Shown piece after piece: positions 36,230-45,419 of a stretch of DNA of 64,000 nt (positions are counted from its first letter, which is position 1; each line of letters opens with the position of its first letter). This DNA comes from Clostridium lacusfryxellense (GTDB lineage Bacteria; Bacillota; Clostridia; Clostridiales; Clostridiaceae). A program made the translations under genes and the position numbers. Where the stretch lies: contig NZ_JAHLEB010000017.1 of NCBI RefSeq assembly GCF_018861735.1, positions 31,512 through 95,511 on the forward strand. Direction: 5' to 3'. The notes under the pieces are model-generated. The model searched no databases. It was not told the DNA's origin and saw only the letters and a list, made by a program, of their open reading frames with translations.

Positions 36230-37069
36230 TCACTTATGCCTATATCCCATAGGTGCTAGTCCAACATTTTTTTTAAATATCCTGCTAAAATACAGAGGGT
36301 TCTGATAACCAATCAAATCACCTATCTCACCAATTGTAAGAGAATTGCCAAGTAATAAATTTTTAGCTTTGTTTATTCTGATATTAGTAATATATTGAGT
36401 TGGGGTTTTGCCAGTATAGCTTTTAAAACTTCTAATAAACCAGCAGCAACTAATATTGTGATCATTAGCATAATCTTTTATGCTAATGGTCTTATTAAAG
36501 TTGTCATTAAAATATTCTATTGATTCATCTAATAGTTTATTTTGTTTATAGGTTGGAGATTTGGATTCTACTAGATATCGGTAGCACAAGGTAACTAATT
36601 CTTTTATGTATAGGTTACATAACTCAAAATATTGTCCTTTAGAAAATTGTAATTCTTTAATAATTTTATCGAAAAGTAATGGAATGTCACCATTAATTCC
36701 GACAAAGAAAATCCTCTCATTTAATAAATTGTTGTCTTCTAGAAGTTTAAGAGCATTGTAGCCAGAAAAGTGAAGCCAGTAGATAACTGGAGAAGTTTCA
36801 TTGCTGTACTGATAACATTGATCTTCACCAGGTAGATATAGGACTATATTACCTTCACTTAGCACTTGTTCTTCACCGTTAATATTGAAAAGAGCAATTC
36901 CTTTAGCTACATATAATAACTGATAATCATCTCTTCCACCAGGTCTATAGGTTTTAAATCTTTTTTGTTTAACAAGCTCATACCTTCCACAACTGTTAAT
37001 TGCTATATCGTATAATGTATTTACTATATCCTCAAATTCATTTTTAAAAAATCCTACTAACATTTTCAT
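36230..37069 (-). CDS. AraC-family transcriptional regulator (cupin sensor domain)
   Basis: 279 aa. The N-terminal ~150 residues form a cupin-like arabinose-binding type domain (FKTYRPGGRDDYQLLYVAKG, LPGEDQCYQY). The C-terminal AraC DNA-binding domain has two helix-turn-helix units (IKDYANDHNISCCWFIRSFK and IGEIGDLIGYQNPLYFSRIFK) and the PMGYR end. GGAGA site upstream of ATG 37069. It stands alone, convergent with the galactose-binding-like gene and divergent from the TPR gene. Target genes are not evident; the neighbouring glycosidase genes are candidates. Confidence 0.9.
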   Translation of the reverse strand: MKMLVGFFKNEFEDIVNTLYDIAINSCGRYELVKQKRFKTYRPGGRDDYQLLYVAKGIALFNINGEEQVLSEGNIVLYLPGEDQCYQYSNETSPVIYWLHFSGYNALKLLEDNNLLNERIFFVGINGDIPLLFDKIIKELQFSKGQYFELCNLYIKELVTLCYRYLVESKSPTYKQNKLLDESIEYFNDNFNKTISIKDYANDHNISCCWFIRSFKSYTGKTPTQYITNIRINKAKNLLLGNSLTIGEIGDLIGYQNPLYFSRIFKKNVGLAPMGYRHK

Positions 37070-37295
37070 AATTAAAAATCTCCAATATACTAGATTATAA
37101 AGAATAATAAATAATATTAAAAATCTACCTTTTTAATATTATCTCTTAAAATACTCTTAGTGTCTATAGTCATTAGATTTTTATATAAACTTGTTATGCG
37201 AGAGTTATCAGCTTATTGCAATTTATTAGTTTAGTGAGTTATAATAAATATGTAGTTATAATTAATATTTAAGACAGAAGATGGGGGTAATAAAA

Positions 37296-38111
37296 ATGAA
37301 CATTAAAAAATATACGAATATTGTTGTTGTTATTTTATCATTAGTTATATTTATAGCTTACAGTAAATTAATAGCGATTGTTTTACTTATTGGATATGTT
37401 GTATATAAGAGTTTTGCAACAATTATCTACTATATTGGTAGCAATAAATATAAAAGAAATCAAATTGATGAGGCTTATAATTACTTTGAAAAGGCCTATA
37501 ATATAAATAATTCCCCAATGAAAATAAAATTGTATTACATATATTATTTGTTGCTTAGAGGTGATTTGGACAAATCAGATAAATTATTAAAACAACTTTC
37601 ACAGAATAAATTAACAGATGATGATGAAATTAGCATAAAACTTAATATGTCAATTGTTATGTGGAAGAAGAATAATATAGATGAAGCAGTTATTATACTT
37701 ATGGAATTATATGAAAAATATAAAACCACTATTATATATCAAAATTTAGGGTATTTTTTAATTTTGCAAAATAAATATGATAAAGCTCTTGAGATGAATC
37801 TTGAGGCATATGATTATAACTCTACCAATGCAGGTATATTGGACAACCTAGCAACTTCTTATTGTATGTTAGGTGAATATGATAAGTCTTTAAAAATATA
37901 TGAGGAATTAATGCTAGAAAAGCCTACTTTTCCTTCAGCTTATTATTACTATGCATCTACATTATTACATTTAAATAAAACTGAAGAAGCACTCCAAAAC
38001 TTAAATCAAGCTTTAAAGTGCAACTTTACATTTTTGAGTGCTATTTCAAAAGAAGAGATAGAAGCTAAAATAACTGAAATAGAAAGTTCAACAAAATTAT
38101 TAGTTAAATAG
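37296..38111 (+). CDS. TPR-repeat protein with N-terminal membrane anchor
   Basis: 271 aa from ATG 37296 behind GGGGGT; an upstream in-frame ATG at 37281 is itself part of that site. Two hydrophobic stretches (about residues 9-40) anchor the protein; the rest is made of tetratricopeptide-like helical repeats, e.g. NQIDEAYNYFEKAYNI, NKYDKALEMNLEAYDYNS, GEYDKSLKIYEELMLEKP, NKTEEALQNLNQALK. TPR domains bind other proteins; the partner is unknown. Its stop lies 6 nt from the stop of the convergent GH3 gene with no terminator between, so the two transcripts probably overlap. Confidence 0.85.
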   Translation: MNIKKYTNIVVVILSLVIFIAYSKLIAIVLLIGYVVYKSFATIIYYIGSNKYKRNQIDEAYNYFEKAYNINNSPMKIKLYYIYYLLLRGDLDKSDKLLKQLSQNKLTDDDEISIKLNMSIVMWKKNNIDEAVIILMELYEKYKTTIIYQNLGYFLILQNKYDKALEMNLEAYDYNSTNAGILDNLATSYCMLGEYDKSLKIYEELMLEKPTFPSAYYYYASTLLHLNKTEEALQNLNQALKCNFTFLSAISKEEIEAKITEIESSTKLLVK

Positions 38112-38117
38112 TATTTC

Positions 38118-40991
38118 TTATTTATTTATAAAGCGAAACCAACTCATATTTAATTGACCATTTATTATAAGAAAAACTTTGTGAATACCAGTTATAGGAC
38201 TTATATTGCAAGAGGTAGTAATATAAGTTTTCATGTCAAGGCCAGCGGGAACGTTACATGTTCCAACAATTGGTCCATCAAGTTTATCAAGTCTTACTTC
38301 AATATCAGCATTCGCGAGTACATTAGATACTCTTGCTTCAAAAGAGGATACACCATTTCTCAAATCACTATTACCAAAATTAACGTCATCAAACATAATA
38401 AAACTATTTGTTTTTTTAGTGTGTACGCTAGTACCACCTTCAAAACACTCATCTAGGATAATTCCATTGTAATCATCGTAGTTTTCTGCTCTTGTAACTT
38501 TAGTAAGGTATCTAGGAGGGATTATCTCACCTTCAATTTTAATAGTTTGGCTTAGTTTAATGTTTTGAGACGAATTGCCAATGGAAATCTCATAATCGCC
38601 AGTCTCCACGCAAAATACCGATCTTGTTACATCCCAAAAAGAAAAATCTGAGTCGCATAATGAGAAATTAATAGTTTTAAACTCTTTTGCTAAGAGATGT
38701 ATTCTACTAAAACCTTTTAATTCCTTAAAGGGTCTTTTAACTCTAGATAATTTAGAACTTATATACATTTGAACTACTTCATCACTATCAGTGGAACCAG
38801 TATTTTCAACTTGAACACTAACATCAATATGACCATCAGATTTTTGAAGAAATAGATCACTATACCCAAAAGTTGAGTACGTTAACCCATAGCCGAAGGG
38901 GTATAAGGGCGTTTGATCAAAATACATATACGTCCTTTTGCTTTTTATAATATCGTAATCTAGCATATAGGGTAGTTGCTCTAGTGATTTATACCAGGTC
39001 ATGTTTAATTTACCAGATGGGCTATAGTCACCAAATAAAACGTCAGCAATCGCATTACCAAGTTCTTGTCCACCAGGCGCTGAATATATTATCGCCGGGA
39101 TATTATCATTTTCCCAATTTATTGCATAGGGATAACTTCCAACTATTACAACTATGGTGTTAGGATTAGTCTTATAAACTGCTTCTATAAGGTCCTGTTG
39201 AGCCTTAGGTAAGGCTATATCTTCTCTATCATTTTCTTCTTTACCATTAATCATAGGATTATTTCCAACAACAACTATTGCAACTTCTGCAGTTTTTGCA
39301 GCTTCAACTGCTTCTTTTATACCGTCGATAACAATGGTTTTTCTAAAACTCTCAATATTAATAGATTCATCTTCCTCAACTTTTGATTGATTAACGTTAA
39401 CAGAAAGTATATTGCTTGAAAGAGTTATGTTTTTGCCATCCCATGTTTTAAGTGAATAAGAGAATCTGCTAATATCTTCAAGTTCTAAATTATACAGTTC
39501 TTTAACAAACCAACCAAAAGCCTCAGCTGAAGATGCAGTTATTACTCCATCATCATTAGTTGTAAGAAATTTATCATTTCCTATTGATTTTAATGTAGAG
39601 CTACCCCAGCCCCAATCTGAGAGTTCAAAAGTTTCATTTGCCGTTACTACGTCTTTATTCGCAATTACTAAATTATGATTTGAGGCATCAACAGATAAAT
39701 ACTTTTCTCTAGATATTGATTTTAAAGTAATTTGGTCATAACCGTTTACATGGATTACTTCGCTAGTAGGTAATTTACTTTTAATTCCTTGTAGAGGAGT
39801 CACCTTGTATGGATGAACTCCACAATACCAATCCTTATAAACTACATCACTAAGAGGTCCTATAACTGCAACCTTGTTTAACTTATCTTTATTTAATGGA
39901 AGAATGTTATTTTCATTTTTTAATAATACAATAGCTTCTTGAGCGGCCCTTTTAGCTAGTTCATTATGTTTTTCTGAGCAAATAACTGATGAACTTATTT
40001 TTGAGTATGGATTTAACTCGTCAGGGTCAAATTGACCAAGTCTAAAGCGTACTTTGAAAATATTAAAGATAGCTTTATCTATTTCAGATTCTAAAATTAA
40101 ACCTCTATCAAAGGCCTCCTTAGTTGATTTCATTACGAGGGTAACGTCATCTGTAAAACAATCAACACCACTTTTAATGGCTGTAGCCATAGTCTCTGCG
40201 TGTGTTTCGTAATATTTATGAAACTCTACAGTTTGGCTCATATCACCACCATCACATACTACAAAACCACGTAGACCCCATTCATCTTTTACTACATTTT
40301 GTACTTCAGGATTTAGGATACATGGAGTTCCATTTATAGAATTATACGCAGTCATCATTGAATAGGCACCGCCTTCAACAAAGGCAGGTTTAAAAGCTTT
40401 TAAGTAATATTCTTGTTTATTACGTGGGTCTATGCTAGAAGAACACCAAATTCTACCTTCTTCATTATTATTAGCGTAGAAATGTTTTGGAGCTGCTGCC
40501 ATTTTTAAATAAAAGTCATCATATCCTTGCATCCCACGAATTAAACCAGAGGAAAGTTTACCTGTTAAATAAGGGTCTTCACCATATGCTTCCTCTGTTC
40601 GTCCCCACCTAGGATCCCGTTCCATATCAATAGTCGGAGCCCAAAGGGTTAGGCCACCTTTTTCACCGTTCTTCTTGTAATATGCCCTTGCCTCATCTCC
40701 AATTGCAGATCCTATTTCCTCAAGCAAACTTGGATTCCAACTGCAAGCAAGTCCAATAGGTTGTGGGAATACTGTTGTAATATTTGAAGGGGACACTAAA
40801 CCATGAGCAGCTTCACCGCCTACGCTGTATTCTTTTATGCCCAATCGCGCTACGGATGCTTGGCGAGTTGGCAATAGACTTATTTTCTCATCTATTGTTA
40901 GTCTAGAAACAAGATCATGTACTCTTGTTTCTAAACCTAAACTTGTGTCCCAATATGGGTGATTATTTACGAGCTTGTTATTTTTCAACAT
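38118..40991 (-). CDS. Glycoside hydrolase family 3 enzyme with beta-trefoil-like insert and CBM6-like C terminus
   Basis: 957 aa from an ATG at 40991 preceded by GGAGTGAT; the frame extends to an ATG at 41045 without a site. GH3 N-domain: R-x3-R-W-G-R-x-E-E-x-Y-G-E-D-P-Y, PKHFYANN and the nucleophile Asp (about D247) in GFVVCDGGDM. An insert of ~120 residues (about 430-550) with repeated K-Y-L-S/F-L-T units resembles a fascin/ricin-type beta-trefoil. Then come the GH3 C-domain (VVVGNNPMINGKEENDREDIALP), a fibronectin-III-like domain and a ~130-residue CBM6-like end (RAENYDDYNG). No signal peptide: it acts on imported oligosaccharides. Beta-glucosidase or beta-xylosidase cannot be decided. 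Downstream of the GH31 gene, co-oriented. Confidence 0.9.
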   Translation of the reverse strand: MLKNNKLVNNHPYWDTSLGLETRVHDLVSRLTIDEKISLLPTRQASVARLGIKEYSVGGEAAHGLVSPSNITTVFPQPIGLACSWNPSLLEEIGSAIGDEARAYYKKNGEKGGLTLWAPTIDMERDPRWGRTEEAYGEDPYLTGKLSSGLIRGMQGYDDFYLKMAAAPKHFYANNNEEGRIWCSSSIDPRNKQEYYLKAFKPAFVEGGAYSMMTAYNSINGTPCILNPEVQNVVKDEWGLRGFVVCDGGDMSQTVEFHKYYETHAETMATAIKSGVDCFTDDVTLVMKSTKEAFDRGLILESEIDKAIFNIFKVRFRLGQFDPDELNPYSKISSSVICSEKHNELAKRAAQEAIVLLKNENNILPLNKDKLNKVAVIGPLSDVVYKDWYCGVHPYKVTPLQGIKSKLPTSEVIHVNGYDQITLKSISREKYLSVDASNHNLVIANKDVVTANETFELSDWGWGSSTLKSIGNDKFLTTNDDGVITASSAEAFGWFVKELYNLELEDISRFSYSLKTWDGKNITLSSNILSVNVNQSKVEEDESINIESFRKTIVIDGIKEAVEAAKTAEVAIVVVGNNPMINGKEENDREDIALPKAQQDLIEAVYKTNPNTIVVIVGSYPYAINWENDNIPAIIYSAPGGQELGNAIADVLFGDYSPSGKLNMTWYKSLEQLPYMLDYDIIKSKRTYMYFDQTPLYPFGYGLTYSTFGYSDLFLQKSDGHIDVSVQVENTGSTDSDEVVQMYISSKLSRVKRPFKELKGFSRIHLLAKEFKTINFSLCDSDFSFWDVTRSVFCVETGDYEISIGNSSQNIKLSQTIKIEGEIIPPRYLTKVTRAENYDDYNGIILDECFEGGTSVHTKKTNSFIMFDDVNFGNSDLRNGVSSFEARVSNVLANADIEVRLDKLDGPIVGTCNVPAGLDMKTYITTSCNISPITGIHKVFLIINGQLNMSWFRFINK

Positions 40992-41051
40992 AAGATCACT
41001 CCAATTCATATTTGATTGTTGTATCTTCCATAAGGTTACTTCCATATATAG

Positions 41052-43379
41052 CTATTTAATTTTGCAGATTATTTCTTTAGCGTTTTTATCAATTATTAAT
41101 ATTGTACCAAGTATATGAACCGCTGTAGTAGCAGCAATAGTAGCCTCAATATTAAATAAACCTCTAAGCAAAATACTCCATGATTTATCGCTGCCACTTG
41201 ACTTAATGTTTATATCATTTTTATTTTTGATTATAGAAACATTTAATTCAGGTTTTCCATCAATATTATAAATAGTGGTTGAAGTTGGAACGTTATTTTC
41301 AAGTTCAAAAACGTGAAGAAGGGCATCATCTACGTAATCATAATCAGGCTTCCGATTTTCACTACCAATAGCTATTATTGAATTTGGCTTAACAAGTAAA
41401 GGTAAACTCATATAATTATGTGTTTCTTTTCTCCAAGATCCACCAATGATTGTTTCATTAGTTATAAAGTTTGTCCAATTGCCAATAGGAAGGTAGTATG
41501 AAGCATTTCCTTTCTCATTAAATATAGGAGCAACTAATAACGAGTCACCAAGCATATATTGACGGTCTAAGAAAGCACAAGTTGGATCCTCCTGAAAATC
41601 TAGAATCATAGCCCGCATTACTGGTATACCGCTTTGAGCAGTTTCACAAGCGTTCTTAAATATATAAGGCATTAGGCTGCATTTAAGTTTTGTGAAGAAT
41701 CTAACAACATCGCAAGCTTCATCATCATAAACCCAAGGAACTCTATAAGAGGTACTACCATGCAAACGGCTATGAGAAGATAATAATCCAAAAGCTGCCC
41801 AACGTTTATAAACATCAGCTGAAGAAGTGCTTTCAAAGCCACCGATATCATGACTCCAGAAACCAAATCCAGACATACATAATGATAATCCGCCACGAAG
41901 GCTCTCGGACATTGATTCATAATCTGCAGAGCAGTCCCCACCCCAATGAACTGGAAATTTTTGTCCTCCAACTGTAGCAGATCTTGCAAACAAGGCTGCC
42001 TTACCCTCTCCAAATCTATCTTTAAGCACATTAAATACTACTTCATTGTAAAGTAATGTATAATAATTGTGCATTTTAATAGGATCAGCACCATTAAAAT
42101 ATTTTATATCCTGCGTTGGAATACGTTCACCGAAATCAGTTTTAAAACAGTCAACGCCCATATCAACTAAAGCGTGAAGTTTGCTAGCATACCATGTAGA
42201 GGCATCAGGATTTGTAAAATCAACAATCGCCATTCCAGGTTGCCACATATCCCATTGCCATACGTCTCCATCACTTTTTTTAATTAAATAACCATTTTTC
42301 ATTCCTTCATCAAAAAGTTTTGATTCTTGAGCAATATATGGGTTTATCCAAACACAAATTTTTAATCCTTTTTCTTTTAATCTTTTAAGCATATTTACTG
42401 GATCAGGGAAAACACGAGAATCCCATTCAAAATTACACCACTGAAAATCCTTCATCCAAAAACAATCAAAATGGAATACATGAAGGGGTAAATCTCTTTC
42501 TGCCATACCATCAACAAAGCCTGTTACTGTTTTTTCATCGTAATTTGTTGTGAAGGAAGTAGTTAACCATAAACCAAAGGTCCAAGCTGGGGGCAATGCA
42601 GGTTTTCCTGTAAGACTAGTATATTTTTGTAAAACTTCTTTTAAAGTAGGACCATTGATTACAAAGTATTCAAGGTATTCACCGGGAACACTAAACTGAA
42701 CACTTGTAACTTTTTCAGAACCAACCTCAAAAGAAACACATTCAGGATGATTAACAAAAACACCATAGCCTTTATTAGTTACATAAAAAGGAATGTTTTT
42801 ATATGATTGATCAGTACTTGTACCACCATCTTCATTCCACATATCAACAGTTTGACCGTTTTTGATAAAGGGAGTAAAGTGCTCACCTAAACCATAAACT
42901 AATTCTCCAACTGATAAATTTAATTGATCCCTCATGAAATTTCCATCATCTTTTGTCTGAATGTAAGCGGAATTCCTATTTCCACTACTCGTAAGTTTTT
43001 CTACTCCATTATAAAAATCTATGGACCAATCACCAGCCTTGGGAATTTTAACGCTTAAGTTACCAGTTTTTAAACTTGTAAAATCATCATTGTTGATTAT
43101 ATTAACTTTTTCATCTTCATCAATCTCAATTTTAAATTCAGGTGATTTTTTATTTAATCCCTTAAAATGAAAAATTTGTACACGAATAACATCTTCCATA
43201 GGTGAGGATAACTTCACTGTTAAGACAGGTCCACCTAAGGTATCACCACGATGATTTATGACTCTTGTGGTAGCTAATGTGCTTATAGATTTATCGTCAT
43301 TTATTACATTATATACTTGGGCAGGACTATATGTATCAATGCCTTCCTTATTTAACCAACATCCATTACTAAATTTCAT
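41052..43379 (-). CDS. yicI: Alpha-xylosidase, glycoside hydrolase family 31 (YicI type)
   Basis: 775 aa versus 772 in E. coli YicI. The nucleophile D415 lies in KTDFGERIP and the acid/base D482 in HWGGDC, offset by at most one residue from YicI (D416, D482 as I recall). The YicI substrate-pocket residues also correspond: F276, C306, F307 (DCFW), W344 and K413. It should remove alpha-1,6-xylose from xyloglucan oligosaccharides or isoprimeverose. No signal peptide, so cytoplasmic. ATG 43379 has AGGAGTGA upstream. It leads a two-gene minus-strand unit with the GH3 gene, divergent from a YesM/YesN system. Confidence 0.95.
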   Translation of the reverse strand: MKFSNGCWLNKEGIDTYSPAQVYNVINDDKSISTLATTRVINHRGDTLGGPVLTVKLSSPMEDVIRVQIFHFKGLNKKSPEFKIEIDEDEKVNIINNDDFTSLKTGNLSVKIPKAGDWSIDFYNGVEKLTSSGNRNSAYIQTKDDGNFMRDQLNLSVGELVYGLGEHFTPFIKNGQTVDMWNEDGGTSTDQSYKNIPFYVTNKGYGVFVNHPECVSFEVGSEKVTSVQFSVPGEYLEYFVINGPTLKEVLQKYTSLTGKPALPPAWTFGLWLTTSFTTNYDEKTVTGFVDGMAERDLPLHVFHFDCFWMKDFQWCNFEWDSRVFPDPVNMLKRLKEKGLKICVWINPYIAQESKLFDEGMKNGYLIKKSDGDVWQWDMWQPGMAIVDFTNPDASTWYASKLHALVDMGVDCFKTDFGERIPTQDIKYFNGADPIKMHNYYTLLYNEVVFNVLKDRFGEGKAALFARSATVGGQKFPVHWGGDCSADYESMSESLRGGLSLCMSGFGFWSHDIGGFESTSSADVYKRWAAFGLLSSHSRLHGSTSYRVPWVYDDEACDVVRFFTKLKCSLMPYIFKNACETAQSGIPVMRAMILDFQEDPTCAFLDRQYMLGDSLLVAPIFNEKGNASYYLPIGNWTNFITNETIIGGSWRKETHNYMSLPLLVKPNSIIAIGSENRKPDYDYVDDALLHVFELENNVPTSTTIYNIDGKPELNVSIIKNKNDINIKSSGSDKSWSILLRGLFNIEATIAATTAVHILGTILIIDKNAKEIICKIK

Positions 43380-43419
43380 AATTTCACTCCTCTTACTATT
43401 AATATATATTGGTTTAATT

Positions 43420-43434
43420 ATATAACGTTTACAT
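43420..43434. promoter_or_regulatory. Possible catabolite-responsive element before the GH31 gene
   Basis: On the minus strand it reads ATGTAAACGTTATAT, one mismatch from the CcpA-site consensus WTGNAANCGNWNNCW. A TATAAT-like element overlaps its end on the minus strand. GTATAC with a short dyad (TATAC-AGT-GTATA) lies nearby at 43441-43454. Confidence 0.4.
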
Positions 43435-43613
43435 AAAGCCGTATACAGTGTATATTTAAGGTGATTTCATATAAAAATTAGACATTATATTCATTAGAGG
43501 ATATATTATTAATAGTTAATATTTATCAAAATTGTTTAGTTTTTATAAAAATTATAGGACTATATTAAAACATGAAGTATAATAAAGTAAATATAAAAGG
43601 AAAGGTAATCAAT

Positions 43614-45419
43614 ATGAAAATACGAAATAAAATACTTTTTTTAATTAATAATATGAAAATAAGGAGAAAATTGATATTAGTTTATATAATAGCTGTAGTG
43701 ATCCCAGTTATAATTGTTAGCAGTTATTTAACGTTAACAATGAGAAATATGGTTATGAATAGAGCTATAAATGAAGCATCAACTAATACTGATAGAATAC
43801 AGTTTAGACTAAATGAGGTTTTAAAAATAGCAACTGACGTTTCAGATAGATTATATTTTGATAAAGGACTAGCTAATATTGTGTTAAAGGATTACAGTGA
43901 TGATAGATTTGCAGTAGTAAGTGCTTATAATAACTATCAAGTTTTTGATGAATATCTGCGTTATTATCAAGAACTACAAAGTGTTAGATTTTACGTTAAC
44001 AATCAGACAATGTTAGATAACTCTCAATTTATTAAGACCACAGCAGGTGTACAAAACACTGATTGGTATAAGAAAACTATAAAAAGCGATGGTAGAGTAA
44101 CTTGGCAATACATTTATGATGATTATGGTAAGCAAAAATATTTGAGCCTTACAAGGCTTATTAAAATGGGCGAGGTTAAGGATTGGTGTGTTTTGGTTAT
44201 TAATGTAAGTGATACATATTTAAATTCAATAATTAAGGATGAGCCCTATGAATCTATAGGGGCTATAGATGATGGAAAAGTGGTTATGGCCCTTAATAAT
44301 AAAATAAAAGGAAATAAAATTAAAAGTTTGGAATCAATTAATCTAAAAGTAAATCTTCAAAATGATAATGAAGAAATTGTATATAATGGCATACCATCTA
44401 TGGTGATTACCAATAGTTTTTTGCCTAATAGGACCTCAAACAAATTTCAAGTATTTAGTATAATACCAATTAATAAAATTGTAAATGATGCAAATAAAGC
44501 AAGTATGAATGGAATTATTATAATGACCTTTAGTTTAGTAATATCAATTACATTAATTATGCTTTTAACAAAAGTTCTAAGTAATAGGATTATAGTGCTC
44601 AGAGGAGATATGCATAAGGTAGTACTTGGTGATTTTGATATTGGTAAAAATATTGAGGGAACAGATGAAATCGGTGAATTGCATACAGATTTAACTATTA
44701 TGATTGAAAGTATAAAACAATTAATACACGAGGTATATGAAGAAAAATTACTTAAAGAACAATTGAGTAACCGGCAAAGAGAAGTAAAGTTTAAAATGCT
44801 TGCGAGCCAGATTAATCCACATTTTTTGTACAATACATTAGAAACTATTCGTATGAAAGCTCATTGTAATGGTCAACATGAAATAGCTAATATTATAAAA
44901 ATATTGGCCAAGCTTATGAGAAGAAATCTTGAAGTTACAAATAAGGTAGTATCTTTAGAGTCAGAGGTAGAGCTTATGGAAAATTACCTTATTATACAAA
45001 AGTTTAGATTTGGTGAAAGGATAAATTTTGAAATAAATATACTTTGTGATATAAAAAAATATAGAGTAATTCCATTATTATTTCAGCCCATAGTAGAAAA
45101 TGCTTTTGTTCATGGCCTCGAAACAAAAGAGGGCGAATGTAAATTAATTATTAATATAGAGAGGAATGAAAATGACTTACTTATATCGGTAATTGATAAT
45201 GGTGTTGGAATAGAAGAGAACAAATTAATTATAATCAATGGAAAATTAAATAATTTTAATGAGGATGATGAGCAAAGAATTGGTTTATGTAACGTAAATC
45301 AAAGAATAAAACTACTTTATGGCGAACATTATGGAGTAGTAATAGAAAGTGAAAAGAATGAGGGGACGATAGTTGTAATTAATTTACCAATAGATAAGGA
45401 GGGGTTTATCAGGTGTTAA
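43614..45419 (+). CDS. Sensor histidine kinase (YesM type)
   Basis: 601 aa from ATG 43614 behind AAAGGAAAGG; the frame extends to 43572 without a site. Membrane segments at about residues 19-41 and 298-320 enclose a large external sensor domain (dCache-like, with DYGKQKYLSLTRLI and WCVLVINVSD). HAMP follows, then the phospho-acceptor H403 in SQINPHFLYNTL, and the ATPase motifs VENAFVHG and DNGVGIE. It is the usual partner of YesN-type regulators in polysaccharide clusters. Its 3' end overlaps the regulator gene by 7 nt. The signal is probably an oligosaccharide presented by the binding protein encoded at 46961 (inference). Confidence 0.93.
   Translation: MKIRNKILFLINNMKIRRKLILVYIIAVVIPVIIVSSYLTLTMRNMVMNRAINEASTNTDRIQFRLNEVLKIATDVSDRLYFDKGLANIVLKDYSDDRFAVVSAYNNYQVFDEYLRYYQELQSVRFYVNNQTMLDNSQFIKTTAGVQNTDWYKKTIKSDGRVTWQYIYDDYGKQKYLSLTRLIKMGEVKDWCVLVINVSDTYLNSIIKDEPYESIGAIDDGKVVMALNNKIKGNKIKSLESINLKVNLQNDNEEIVYNGIPSMVITNSFLPNRTSNKFQVFSIIPINKIVNDANKASMNGIIIMTFSLVISITLIMLLTKVLSNRIIVLRGDMHKVVLGDFDIGKNIEGTDEIGELHTDLTIMIESIKQLIHEVYEEKLLKEQLSNRQREVKFKMLASQINPHFLYNTLETIRMKAHCNGQHEIANIIKILAKLMRRNLEVTNKVVSLESEVELMENYLIIQKFRFGERINFEINILCDIKKYRVIPLLFQPIVENAFVHGLETKEGECKLIINIERNENDLLISVIDNGVGIEENKLIIINGKLNNFNEDDEQRIGLCNVNQRIKLLYGEHYGVVIESEKNEGTIVVINLPIDKEGFIRC

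Noticed and set aside
38154..38472. Two overlapping + strand frames of 79-100 codons
   Set aside because: They lie opposite the CBM6-like end of the GH3 gene and have no ribosome site or recognisable protein.
41672..42031. 119-codon minus-strand frame inside the GH31 gene
   Set aside because: Alternative frame of the alpha-xylosidase catalytic domain, which is fully conserved in its own frame.
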